Source: Chryseobacterium sp. OSA05B (GTDB taxonomy: Bacteria; Bacteroidota; Bacteroidia; Flavobacteriales; Weeksellaceae). Taken from it: a stretch of 64,000 nucleotides of DNA. Where the stretch lies: positions 868,001 to 932,000 of the forward strand of contig NZ_JAHXYH010000001.1 in NCBI RefSeq assembly GCF_019970065.1, read 5' to 3'. Shown here piece after piece: positions 46,950-54,349 of the stretch. The position numbers and the translations under genes were made by a program. The notes under the pieces are model-generated. The model was not told the origin of the DNA. It ran no database searches and was given only the letters and a program-made list of their open reading frames with translations. Numbering within the stretch: the first letter of the stretch is position 1; each line of letters opens with the position of its first letter.

Positions 46950-46955
46950 GCAGCT

Positions 46956-48524
46956 ATGAAAAAGAATTATAAAGGGCTGTCTCTGATGAGCCTGGTTTTC
47001 GTACTGCTTACCAATTTCGTGTATGCGCAGACAGATAGTACTGAAGTAGCCAGTATTTATGGGTTTTATTCCTATTCAAGTTCGCTAATGAATGCTTCTT
47101 CGGCATCAGAACTTTCTATACAGGGAAATGCCTCACATACAGCTACCGGAGTACAGCTTACTCCCGCCAGTTCGGGCCAGTTCGGAGGATTATTTATCAA
47201 CGGAAGAACTTTTACTTCGGTCAATGGGCTTCATGTTGAATTTGAATATGACATGAAAAATGGCACCGCCTTAGGGGGTACTTTTGGAGATGGTTTATCA
47301 TTCTTTCTTTACGACGGAGCCGTAACCAACCCAACCATAGGATCACCGGGTGCGGGAATAGGATATTCTTACAACAGGACCAAGGATACGTATGCGAGCC
47401 AGAGAAAAGCAGGTTTATCAGGAGCATATCTGGGTATTGCACTGGATGAGTTCGGGAATTTCAAATCCAAACGTTTTCAAGGCGACTCCAGAGTGAATGG
47501 TATTTCAGGGGTTACCTGGAGCCAGGCGACCAGTCATGTCACTTTAAGAGGGGCAAGAGGGGCTGCCATCAATACAACAGGTTTAGGGGCAGGATTCACA
47601 GGATACCCGGTTCTGGTCACCCGTTCTACATTAAGCAATACCGGAACAGTGGGTAGAATTCTACAGACTGACAGAAGCTATCTGGCTACGTCCAATACAC
47701 TGGCCTCGGTTTTTGATCTCAGAAACAATGCGGGAGAATTCAGAAAAGTATATCTTGATCTGATTCCTCACTTTACAAGTCCGACGACAACAGACGGATT
47801 TGATATCAAAGTGGATATTCAGACCACTCAAAATGGAACCCCTACGAATATCATTAATTATTATCATTACAAAACATCGGTGCCTTACACTGAAAATGCG
47901 AATCCGCAGACTTCTGACTTTAATACTTCAGATACGGAAGGAACCGCTACTTCTCAAACTCTGGATGCAACCGTTCCGGCTGTTCTGAAGTTAGGTTTTG
48001 CTGCCGCTACAGGAGCCGCGTTTCAGCAGCATATCATCAGAAATGTTAAATTAACACTTCCTTATGCAGCCGTGACGAACGATGATGTGACTTCTACCTG
48101 TAAGTTTCAGCCTGTGAATATTCCGGTTTTCGCTAATGATATAGCTTATAAAGGCGCTATCAGCATCACGACTCCGCCTACGGCCAGCAATACAAATATT
48201 GATTATTCTACTTTCAGCTTTACAAAAAGCAGTGATACAGACCTTACGCTGTACCGTAAAAAAGTAACTCCACAGGGAACATGGACTTATAATAAATCAA
48301 CAGGTATTGTGACTTTCAATCCTTCAAGCGGGTTTACGGGAACAGCTACAATGACGTATACCGTAAAAGGAAGAACGGTAAAAGATTCAAACGGAAAGAT
48401 CATTGAGCCTTATGGTGATACCGCTTACCGCTCAGTTCCGGCAACCATCACCGTCAATCTAAAAACCACAGGATGTATCTATTCCGTGATTTCCAACAGA
48501 ATGGTAACACAAGGTGTAAAATAA
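46956..48524 (+). CDS. Secreted L-type-lectin-like protein with Ig-like C-terminal domain
   Basis: 522 aa. Signal peptide (to about residue 25, FVYAQ). Residues about 35-335 look like a legume/L-type lectin or ConA-like sandwich: VNGLHVEFEYDMKNG, FGDGLSFFLYDG, GAYLGIALDEFGNF. From about 375 an Ig/cadherin-like module of the tandem-95 type follows (DDVTSTCKFQPVNIPVFAND, then FNPSSGFTGTATMTYTV). No type IX secretion C-terminal domain is evident. A sugar-binding surface role is likely. Confidence 0.78.
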   Translation: MKKNYKGLSLMSLVFVLLTNFVYAQTDSTEVASIYGFYSYSSSLMNASSASELSIQGNASHTATGVQLTPASSGQFGGLFINGRTFTSVNGLHVEFEYDMKNGTALGGTFGDGLSFFLYDGAVTNPTIGSPGAGIGYSYNRTKDTYASQRKAGLSGAYLGIALDEFGNFKSKRFQGDSRVNGISGVTWSQATSHVTLRGARGAAINTTGLGAGFTGYPVLVTRSTLSNTGTVGRILQTDRSYLATSNTLASVFDLRNNAGEFRKVYLDLIPHFTSPTTTDGFDIKVDIQTTQNGTPTNIINYYHYKTSVPYTENANPQTSDFNTSDTEGTATSQTLDATVPAVLKLGFAAATGAAFQQHIIRNVKLTLPYAAVTNDDVTSTCKFQPVNIPVFANDIAYKGAISITTPPTASNTNIDYSTFSFTKSSDTDLTLYRKKVTPQGTWTYNKSTGIVTFNPSSGFTGTATMTYTVKGRTVKDSNGKIIEPYGDTAYRSVPATITVNLKTTGCIYSVISNRMVTQGVK

Positions 48525-48560
48525 GACTAAAACACAAATTCCATTATAAAAAAGCAGCAT

Positions 48561-48592
48561 AAAACCATAGAATTTTCTATGGTTTTTGTTTT
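48561..48592 (+). terminator. Rho-independent terminator after the lectin-like gene
   Basis: ACCATAGA-ATTT-TCTATGGT stem with a T-rich tail, about 40 nt after the stop. Confidence 0.85.
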
Positions 48593-48599
48593 ATATTTG
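48592..48599 (+). promoter_or_regulatory. Candidate -7 box of the DUF72 gene
   Basis: TATATTTG fits TAnnTTTG, 31 nt before the ATG at 48631; it directly abuts the preceding terminator. Confidence 0.35.
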
Positions 48600-48630
48600 T
48601 TAAAAAGTTTAATTTCTAAAAACTTCAGAT

Positions 48631-49521
48631 ATGAAATTCGGACAAGTAGAAGACCCATCAAAAATAGATTTTACACTTCCTAAAGACCATGCCAGAACCA
48701 AGGAAATTTTAAATCAAAATAAAAAAGGACTGGAAAATATTTCCATAGGATGTGCTAAATGGAATAAAACCGACCTTAAAGGATTTTACCCTAAAGGCAC
48801 CAAAGACGAATTGACATATTACGCAAAGCAGTTTAATTCTATTGAACTGAACGCTACTTTTTATGGCATGCCCACGCCCGAGCAGGTGGAAGTCTGGAAA
48901 GAAAAAACACCGGAAAATTTTAAATTCTTTCCAAAGATCACCAATACGGTTTCTCATTTCAGAAGACTGATCGATGTAACTGAACCGGTGACCAACTTTG
49001 CATCAGCAGTGATGAATTTTGATAATAAACTGGGAATGGCTTTCCTGCAGCTTCATGATAACTTTAAACCTAAAGATTATGACAGGCTGGAGAAATTTGT
49101 CAAAGACTGGCCTAAAGAAGTTCCTCTGGCCATCGAGCTCCGCAACACCGAATGGTTCACCGATGAGGAAATTTTCAATACGACCTGTGAACTATTTGAA
49201 GCCAACAATATCACCAACATCATCGTAGATACCGCCGGAAGAAGAGATATGCTTCATATGCGTCTTACCACTCCAAACGCATTCATCCGCTACGTAGGTG
49301 CCAATGCCGAAAGTGATTATGAAAGACTGGATGACTGGATGAAACATCTGACAAAATGGAAAAAAGAAGGACTACAAAACGTGTATTTTTTTGTTCATCA
49401 GAATATTGAAAAGGCATCCCCACTGCTTTCTGCCTATTTCATTAAAAAGATGAATGAAGACTGGAAAACTGATCTTCATATTCCGCAGATGGCTACTGAT
49501 AATAATGGAACGTTATTTTAG
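48631..49521 (+). CDS. DUF72 family protein
   Basis: 296 aa. The TIM-barrel-like DUF72 signature is clear: ISIGCAKWNKTDLKGFYP, KQFNSIELNATFYGMPTPEQV, FKFFPKITNTVSHFRRL, LAIELRNTEWF and MRLTTPNAFIRYVG. The biochemical function of this widespread family is not established. Single gene, between two terminator-bearing regions. Confidence 0.92.
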   Translation: MKFGQVEDPSKIDFTLPKDHARTKEILNQNKKGLENISIGCAKWNKTDLKGFYPKGTKDELTYYAKQFNSIELNATFYGMPTPEQVEVWKEKTPENFKFFPKITNTVSHFRRLIDVTEPVTNFASAVMNFDNKLGMAFLQLHDNFKPKDYDRLEKFVKDWPKEVPLAIELRNTEWFTDEEIFNTTCELFEANNITNIIVDTAGRRDMLHMRLTTPNAFIRYVGANAESDYERLDDWMKHLTKWKKEGLQNVYFFVHQNIEKASPLLSAYFIKKMNEDWKTDLHIPQMATDNNGTLF

Positions 49522-49927
49522 GGATTAGATGTTAGCTGTCAATGGCGAATTTTGCTTCGCAAGTGAATGGTAGATTCAAGAATCAAGAGCCAAGAGCCAA
49601 GATTTCAGATACGAGACTTTTAGATAGTAGTACTGGTGGTTTCGGGAGCCTCAGCCACCAGGTATCTGTTATTCGTTTATTGTTTTTAAATTCACAATTT
49701 CCAGCTCTAGACCCTCCAACTCTCAGACTCTAAAACCCTCAGATTCTCCCACGCTCAAACTCAAACCACGTACACCGAAACTAGACACTTCCCGAACCCG
49801 TATCGACTAACTTTTCAACAAAACCTGCAAAAAGATACCCACAAAGCTGTTTTTGTAGAAAAATTTTAGTATCTTAGGATGTACTGACGTTCATATTGGG
49901 CACAGTATTTCTAAAATACAAAATGTC
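49522..49927. other. Gap with decayed low-complexity repeats
   Basis: 406 nt without a convincing gene. It has tandem fragments (aagagccaagagccaag), a pyrimidine-rich A/C/T stretch (around 49700-49760, ccctccaactctcagactc) and a small hairpin (gcgaattttgcttcgc). A 63-codon frame through it has no coding features. Confidence 0.6.
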
Positions 49928-50158
49928 ATGGAAAAAGAAATTTGCACGATAAGCATCACGAGCACCTGGCTCGGCGATGATTATACGTTTTACGAAGATC
50001 ATAGAATAAAAAGAGTCTACGATAACCACAGCCTGAGCGCCCACCGCACCGAATGGCTGGAACCGAATCAGATCAACAAACAGAACAAAGACAAACTGAT
50101 TAAAAACTGTCCTGAAGAATTTAAGGAGCAGGTAATGCAGATTTTGGACTATCCATAA
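49928..50158 (+). CDS. Small conserved-looking hypothetical protein
   Basis: 76 aa, acidic/basic mixed, no signal peptide: MEKEICTISITSTWLGDDY, then FYEDHRIKRVYDNHSLSAHRT and a C-terminal helix. Length, codon use and the converging terminator region after it support a real gene. Family not recognised. Confidence 0.6.
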   Translation: MEKEICTISITSTWLGDDYTFYEDHRIKRVYDNHSLSAHRTEWLEPNQINKQNKDKLIKNCPEEFKEQVMQILDYP

Positions 50159-50160
50159 TA

Positions 50161-50238
50161 TATGAGTAATAAGCAATGAGTAATATTTAAATCACTAGTT
50201 TTATTATTACTCATTACCCATTACTTATTGCTTATTTT
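50161..50238. terminator. Inverted-repeat region between convergent genes
   Basis: Left arm tgagtaataagcaatgagta and right arm attactcattacccattact, followed by a second partly complementary copy ending in ttattgcttattttttc. It likely stops both the gene at 49928 and the one at 50225 and also looks like a small imperfect repeat element. Confidence 0.55.
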
Positions 50239-50818
50239 TTCTCAATAGAAGTACGAGGTTCAGAAACAGAAGTAAGAAATCTAAGGACACCCAGATTCCC
50301 AGCTTTGCATTTTCATAATTGTAAGCGTCTACCTCTTTTTTTGCTGTTTCGGAAAGTTTTACACTTTGATTAATGTAATTCTGTACTTCTACGATCTGGT
50401 CAATATTTTTGTTCGGAACGGAGTGCTGAGAGAAATAAACCATATTCTTTTTCCCCAGATAACCTATGATCCAATATTCATCGGACTTATCCATTTTAAG
50501 GTATTCGATCCTGTAATATTCCGGACGTATTTTCCCGATATGCTTCGGTTCCAGATTTCCGTTTTTGGCACTGTCTACTTTGACAAGATAAAAATCCAGG
50601 GTCTGAGGAAGCTTATTCACGACCTGCAAGCCTACTGAATTGTCTACAAAGCTTACCGCACTCTTTTTAATGAACCAGTACGTAAAAGTGGAGATTGAAA
50701 AAACCAAAGTGAGAATGCGAAACAGTTTTGCCCATTTTGCAACCCTTCCCGATTTTACTTTATACAAAATCAAAGAAAGCACACTGGCCCAGAAGATAAC
50801 AAAAATGATAAATACCAT
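50225..50818 (-). CDS. Membrane protein of unknown function
   Basis: 197 aa. Helices at residues 1-20, 30-50 and about 172-192 flank a soluble domain of about 115 residues (QTLDFYLVKVDSAKNGNLEP, YWIIGYLGKKNMVYFSQHS) that begins outside or inside depending on topology. I do not recognise the family. Gene order with the HD and hydrolase genes upstream (40-nt gap) suggests a shared transcript. Confidence 0.75.
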   Translation of the reverse strand: MVFIIFVIFWASVLSLILYKVKSGRVAKWAKLFRILTLVFSISTFTYWFIKKSAVSFVDNSVGLQVVNKLPQTLDFYLVKVDSAKNGNLEPKHIGKIRPEYYRIEYLKMDKSDEYWIIGYLGKKNMVYFSQHSVPNKNIDQIVEVQNYINQSVKLSETAKKEVDAYNYENAKLGIWVSLDFLLLFLNLVLLLRKNKQ

Positions 50819-50857
50819 ACTGCAAAGATACTGATTTAAGATTTTTCGGGAGGAAGG

Positions 50858-51502
50858 TTAATCAACATTCCACTCTTTGAAAAACTGATCGAGGAATCCA
50901 AGCATATAGTCATGTCGTTGCTGAGCTATCTCTTTCCCCTTTTCAGTATTCATCAGATCCTTTAAAAGCAAAAGTTTTTCGTAGAAATGATTGATTGTAG
51001 TACCGTTGGATTTTTTATACTCGTCTTTAGACATATTCAGGCTTGGCTGGATTTCCGGATCATACATCGGATTATTTTTAAAGCCTCCGAAATTAAATGT
51101 TCTCCCGATTCCGATAGCCCCGATGGCATCGATACGGTCGGCATCCTGTACAATTTTAAGCTCAATCGGTAGTTCAGCCGGAGCCTCGCCTCTGTTTTTA
51201 AACGAAATATTTTTAATGATAAATAAAACCTTTTCTATCAAGTCTTCCGAAACCTGTTGTCTTTCCAGGAATTCTCTTGCTATTTTGGGAGCGATGGTTT
51301 CGTCGCCGTTATGGAACTTCGGATCTGCAATATCATGCAGTAAAGCAGAAAGTTCTACCACTTCCTGATCACAGCTTTCTGTTTCTGCTATTTTTCTAGA
51401 TAGCTTCCATACTCTTTCGATATGGTACCAGTCATGTCCTGCTTCAGCGCCTTCTAATTTTTCTTTTACAAATGCTACGGTGTTTTCGATCGTACTTTTC
51501 AT
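50858..51502 (-). CDS. HD domain phosphohydrolase
   Basis: 214 aa. HD-superfamily metal site: HDWYHIERVWKLSRKIAE (first His), ALLHDIADPKFHNGDE (His-Asp) and IVQDADRIDAIGAIGI (second Asp). The pattern matches the YedJ/YpgQ group of nucleotide-type phosphohydrolases. Substrate not predictable from sequence. Coupled by a one-base overlap (TAATG) to the alpha/beta hydrolase gene upstream. Confidence 0.9.
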   Translation of the reverse strand: MKSTIENTVAFVKEKLEGAEAGHDWYHIERVWKLSRKIAETESCDQEVVELSALLHDIADPKFHNGDETIAPKIAREFLERQQVSEDLIEKVLFIIKNISFKNRGEAPAELPIELKIVQDADRIDAIGAIGIGRTFNFGGFKNNPMYDPEIQPSLNMSKDEYKKSNGTTINHFYEKLLLLKDLMNTEKGKEIAQQRHDYMLGFLDQFFKEWNVD

Positions 51503-52344
51503 TAAGCTGTCAATTCGTTTAAAATAATATTCCAGAGTTTTTTATTATAGCTTCTAAAAAAATTGACGTGTCCGATTTCTTTTTTGTCGGATTCAGATGT
51601 TTTTACCAGCCTGTAGGAAGGCTTAAGGTTGGGATACGTATTGTTCAAAAGACTTAATACTCCTTTTTCAGTCAGCCACACATCATCCTCTGCCCGGATC
51701 ACAAATACTTTTTGCGTCAGATTTTTAGAATAGTCATCAATTTTCTCCAACAGTCTGTTGGTTGATTTCCTGTTTAAAATTAAGGTTCTCCAGTCATATG
51801 CGCAATTTTTTGGAAGACTTTCTCCAAGCCCAAACCAATTGGCGGGAAAATATCCTAATAATCCGGTCGTTAAAGGCTGAACAATTCCGAAACCGAGATA
51901 GGCTTCTATTTTTGTCCTGAATTTCAGGTTTCCGACAAATGCATTCTGGGTTCCCACGAAAATGAATTCCTCAAACATTTCAGAATCTTTATTCATTCCC
52001 AGAATCAATGCGCCTACAGAATGTCCCAGACAGTACTTCTTATAGTCTGAAAATTCCTTTTTAAGGTACCGGGTAAGCGCTTTGTAGTCTTCAGAACCCC
52101 AGATCCTCATAGAAGCTTTAAAACCCTTCATATTTTCAGGTTTTGAAAGTCCTATTCCCCTGTAATCATACGTGATGACTGTGAACCCCTGTTCTGAAAA
52201 GTATTGGGCAAATGAGAAATACACCTGCTGCTTCACTCCCGTTGCCGAGTTGATCAGCAGCAGTTTTCCATTGCTTTTTTCAGGGCTGAAAAGATGAACC
52301 GCCAGCGATGCATGATCTTTTGTAATGAGTTCCAGTTTTTCCAT
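51502..52344 (-). CDS. Alpha/beta hydrolase
   Basis: 280 aa. Oxyanion-side strand VITYDYRGIGLSKPEN and nucleophile elbow CLGHSVGALILG (GxSxG) are clear; an Asp in VIRAEDDVWL and His in EIGHVNFFR complete the triad. No signal peptide, so cytoplasmic. The LINSATGVKQQVYFSFAQYF segment is typical of the serine aminopeptidase-S33-like group. Substrate unknown. Confidence 0.88.
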   Translation of the reverse strand: MEKLELITKDHASLAVHLFSPEKSNGKLLLINSATGVKQQVYFSFAQYFSEQGFTVITYDYRGIGLSKPENMKGFKASMRIWGSEDYKALTRYLKKEFSDYKKYCLGHSVGALILGMNKDSEMFEEFIFVGTQNAFVGNLKFRTKIEAYLGFGIVQPLTTGLLGYFPANWFGLGESLPKNCAYDWRTLILNRKSTNRLLEKIDDYSKNLTQKVFVIRAEDDVWLTEKGVLSLLNNTYPNLKPSYRLVKTSESDKKEIGHVNFFRSYNKKLWNIILNELTA

Positions 52345-52354
52345 AGGGTAAAAA

Positions 52355-52380
52355 GAAAAAATCCACTATAAAAGTGGAGA
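52355..52380 (-). terminator. Rho-independent terminator after the ribokinase gene
   Basis: TCCACT-ATAAA-AGTGGA stem; the minus strand continues with six T. It is 54 nt after the stop of the gene at 52435. Confidence 0.75.
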
Positions 52381-52434
52381 TTTTACTTATATTTTTATGT
52401 TAAGTTTCTGACTTTCGATATGTGGTAAATAGCT

Positions 52435-53325
52435 TTAGGAATAGAAATCGGACATTCTCGGAAGACCGGTCTGTGAACCTTTCCCTCCGGAAACCCTTGA
52501 AGAAACTTCATTCCCGAATTTTACACATTCCTCTACAGAGTTTCCATGGCAGAGTGCTACGGCAAATCCTGAAGTAAAAGCATCTCCCATTCCCATTTTA
52601 TAAACCGTCTCATCTTTGTCATTTCTAAAGTACTTCATTTCCGTACCGTCAAAATAGATGGTTGAATTGGTATCGTCTCTTACAAATACTTTGTTGAAAT
52701 ACTTCTTAAGAATCTCTTCTCTTTTATCTTCCCCGAAAACCGTGTGAAGCTCGCTGCTTTTTGCTACAATGAAGTCTACATTTTCAATAATCCCTTCACT
52801 GATTCTCATAGCCGGCGAGGCATAAAGTCCTACTTTTTTACCATATTTCTTGGCTTTTCTGATCGTATATTCCACCACTTCCATGGCGACTTCAAGCTGA
52901 ACCAAAATAAGGTCTACAGTCTGGAAATATCGGTCTGCTTCTTCTATATGCTGTATGCTCAAGCGTTTATTGGCTGCAGGAACCACTACAATAGCTGCGT
53001 TTCCGTGGCTGGTCGTTACATAGGCAGTACCCGTAGATTCGGCATCCGTTTCATGAACGAAACCTACATTCACGTTTTCACCCACCAGATTTCTCATGAT
53101 CTGTTGTCCCAAAGGATCCATCCCCACACATCCGATAAAATAAACGCTGGCTCCCAATCTTGCAGTACCTACGGCCTGATTGGCTCCTTTTCCTCCAAAA
53201 TAGCTGTCTGAATTCACGGCTAAAACCGTTTCATTCGGCTGTGGAATTTTTTCGGTTTCTAAAACCAGATCGATCGAAGAGCTGCCTACAACAATAATTT
53301 TGGGTTGTTCTGATGAGAATTTCAT
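52435..53325 (-). CDS. rbsK: PfkB-family sugar kinase, ribokinase
   Basis: 296 aa. PfkB motifs: DSYFGGKGANQAVGTARLG near residue 40 and YKMGMGDAFTSGFAVAL near 250, where the catalytic Asp follows GMG (usually GAG). KIIVVGSSSIDLVLETEKIP at the N-terminus is ribokinase-like. It likely phosphorylates ribose to ribose 5-phosphate in the cytoplasm. No ribose transporter or rbsD nearby. Confidence 0.9.
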   Translation of the reverse strand: MKFSSEQPKIIVVGSSSIDLVLETEKIPQPNETVLAVNSDSYFGGKGANQAVGTARLGASVYFIGCVGMDPLGQQIMRNLVGENVNVGFVHETDAESTGTAYVTTSHGNAAIVVVPAANKRLSIQHIEEADRYFQTVDLILVQLEVAMEVVEYTIRKAKKYGKKVGLYASPAMRISEGIIENVDFIVAKSSELHTVFGEDKREEILKKYFNKVFVRDDTNSTIYFDGTEMKYFRNDKDETVYKMGMGDAFTSGFAVALCHGNSVEECVKFGNEVSSRVSGGKGSQTGLPRMSDFYS

Positions 53326-53388
53326 TGGTGTTTTATGTTAGTTCAATAATGTATTCAGAAAACTAAGTTTCAAAAATAACTAATTTAA

Positions 53389-54024
53389 TTAACTTATCTC
53401 AATAAATTCAGTAATTATCTTCACAGGCTTGTGATCTTTATCATACGCAATATAGCTGGCATAAAAACCTTCACCATAACCTGTTTCAAAGGCGAAAATA
53501 GTTCCGGGATGTTCGTCAGCCGGCTTCAGGAATGCATACTGATCGATAGCTCCTTTTTCGTCAAAGAAATACTCATGGAAAAACTCTTCATAGATCCCCA
53601 TGAAATCTGCTCCTTTACTGTGATAAAGTCTCTTTTCCAGCTCGTTCAGGCTGTTTTGGGTATCTACATCCATAAGACATCCCATCCCGCTTTCTACGGG
53701 ATACCCGAAGATTTCTTCTTCTCCTAGATCTTTCACATCCTGCCCTGCAGTTACAGCCATTTTCCATTCTGCAATTTCCGCAGTGCTGAAAATAACTTCT
53801 GCATAGGCGACACAGTTGCTTTCTCTTTCTTTATGCAGTAAAACAGAAAAATCTCCTTTCGGAAATTCTGTAGTGAAAGCCTGCATATCATTTGTGATCA
53901 AAGGATCACAGGCTACGAGCTTTCCACTTGAAAGATAGAGTTTCCCTACTTCGAAGCTTTCCAGTAAAGGACTTTCCACGAAGTTTTTTGAGAATAGTTT
54001 TTTTATGTTGTCTATGTGTGTCAT
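53389..54024 (-). CDS. DUF4241 family protein
   Basis: 211 aa, soluble. It matches DUF4241 by layout: LYLSSGKLVACDPLI near residue 30, SVLLHKERESNCVAYAEVIFS, YPVESGMGCLMDVDTQ and FETGYGEGFYASYIAYD. Function of the family is not known; some members occur in toxin-immunity neighbourhoods. It lies 10 nt after a small unknown gene and valS on the same strand. Confidence 0.85.
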   Translation of the reverse strand: MTHIDNIKKLFSKNFVESPLLESFEVGKLYLSSGKLVACDPLITNDMQAFTTEFPKGDFSVLLHKERESNCVAYAEVIFSTAEIAEWKMAVTAGQDVKDLGEEEIFGYPVESGMGCLMDVDTQNSLNELEKRLYHSKGADFMGIYEEFFHEYFFDEKGAIDQYAFLKPADEHPGTIFAFETGYGEGFYASYIAYDKDHKPVKIITEFIEIS

Positions 54025-54034
54025 TTATTCTTAA

Positions 54035-54349
54035 TTAATCTACACCAGTCAATGTGATGTGTACATTTTCATTCCCTACATTGAGACAAAACAAAATATC
54101 ATTCATTTCATCTTCCGGGCTTTCAATTATTAAAAGCTGATAGATTTTAGGGTCATTAGCCATTTCAATATCTTCTGCAGAAGAAATTCTGGCAGAAACT
54201 GCAAGGCTTGAATTTAAAACAATATTGACATAACTGTTTTCTATCAAATTTCCGTCCAACAATTCTCCAATCAGATAAAACTCTTTTTTTCTTCTGATTG
54301 TAAAACTGCTAATGACCCTAAAAGTCCCAACTTTATCTTTAAAGTTCAT
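54035..54349 (-). CDS. Small hypothetical protein coupled to valS
   Basis: 104 aa. Beta-rich start FKDKVGTFRVISSFTIRRKK and YLIGELLDGNLIENSYVNIV suggest a small barrel like those of translation-factor domain II. No family recognised. The ATG shares one base with the valS stop (TAATG), and DUF4241 follows after 10 nt, so the three are probably one transcript. Confidence 0.7.
   Translation of the reverse strand: MNFKDKVGTFRVISSFTIRRKKEFYLIGELLDGNLIENSYVNIVLNSSLAVSARISSAEDIEMANDPKIYQLLIIESPEDEMNDILFCLNVGNENVHITLTGVD

Noticed and set aside
49542-49733. 63-codon plus-strand frame
   Set aside because: Lies in a low-complexity intergenic stretch; the translation has repeats and no domain.
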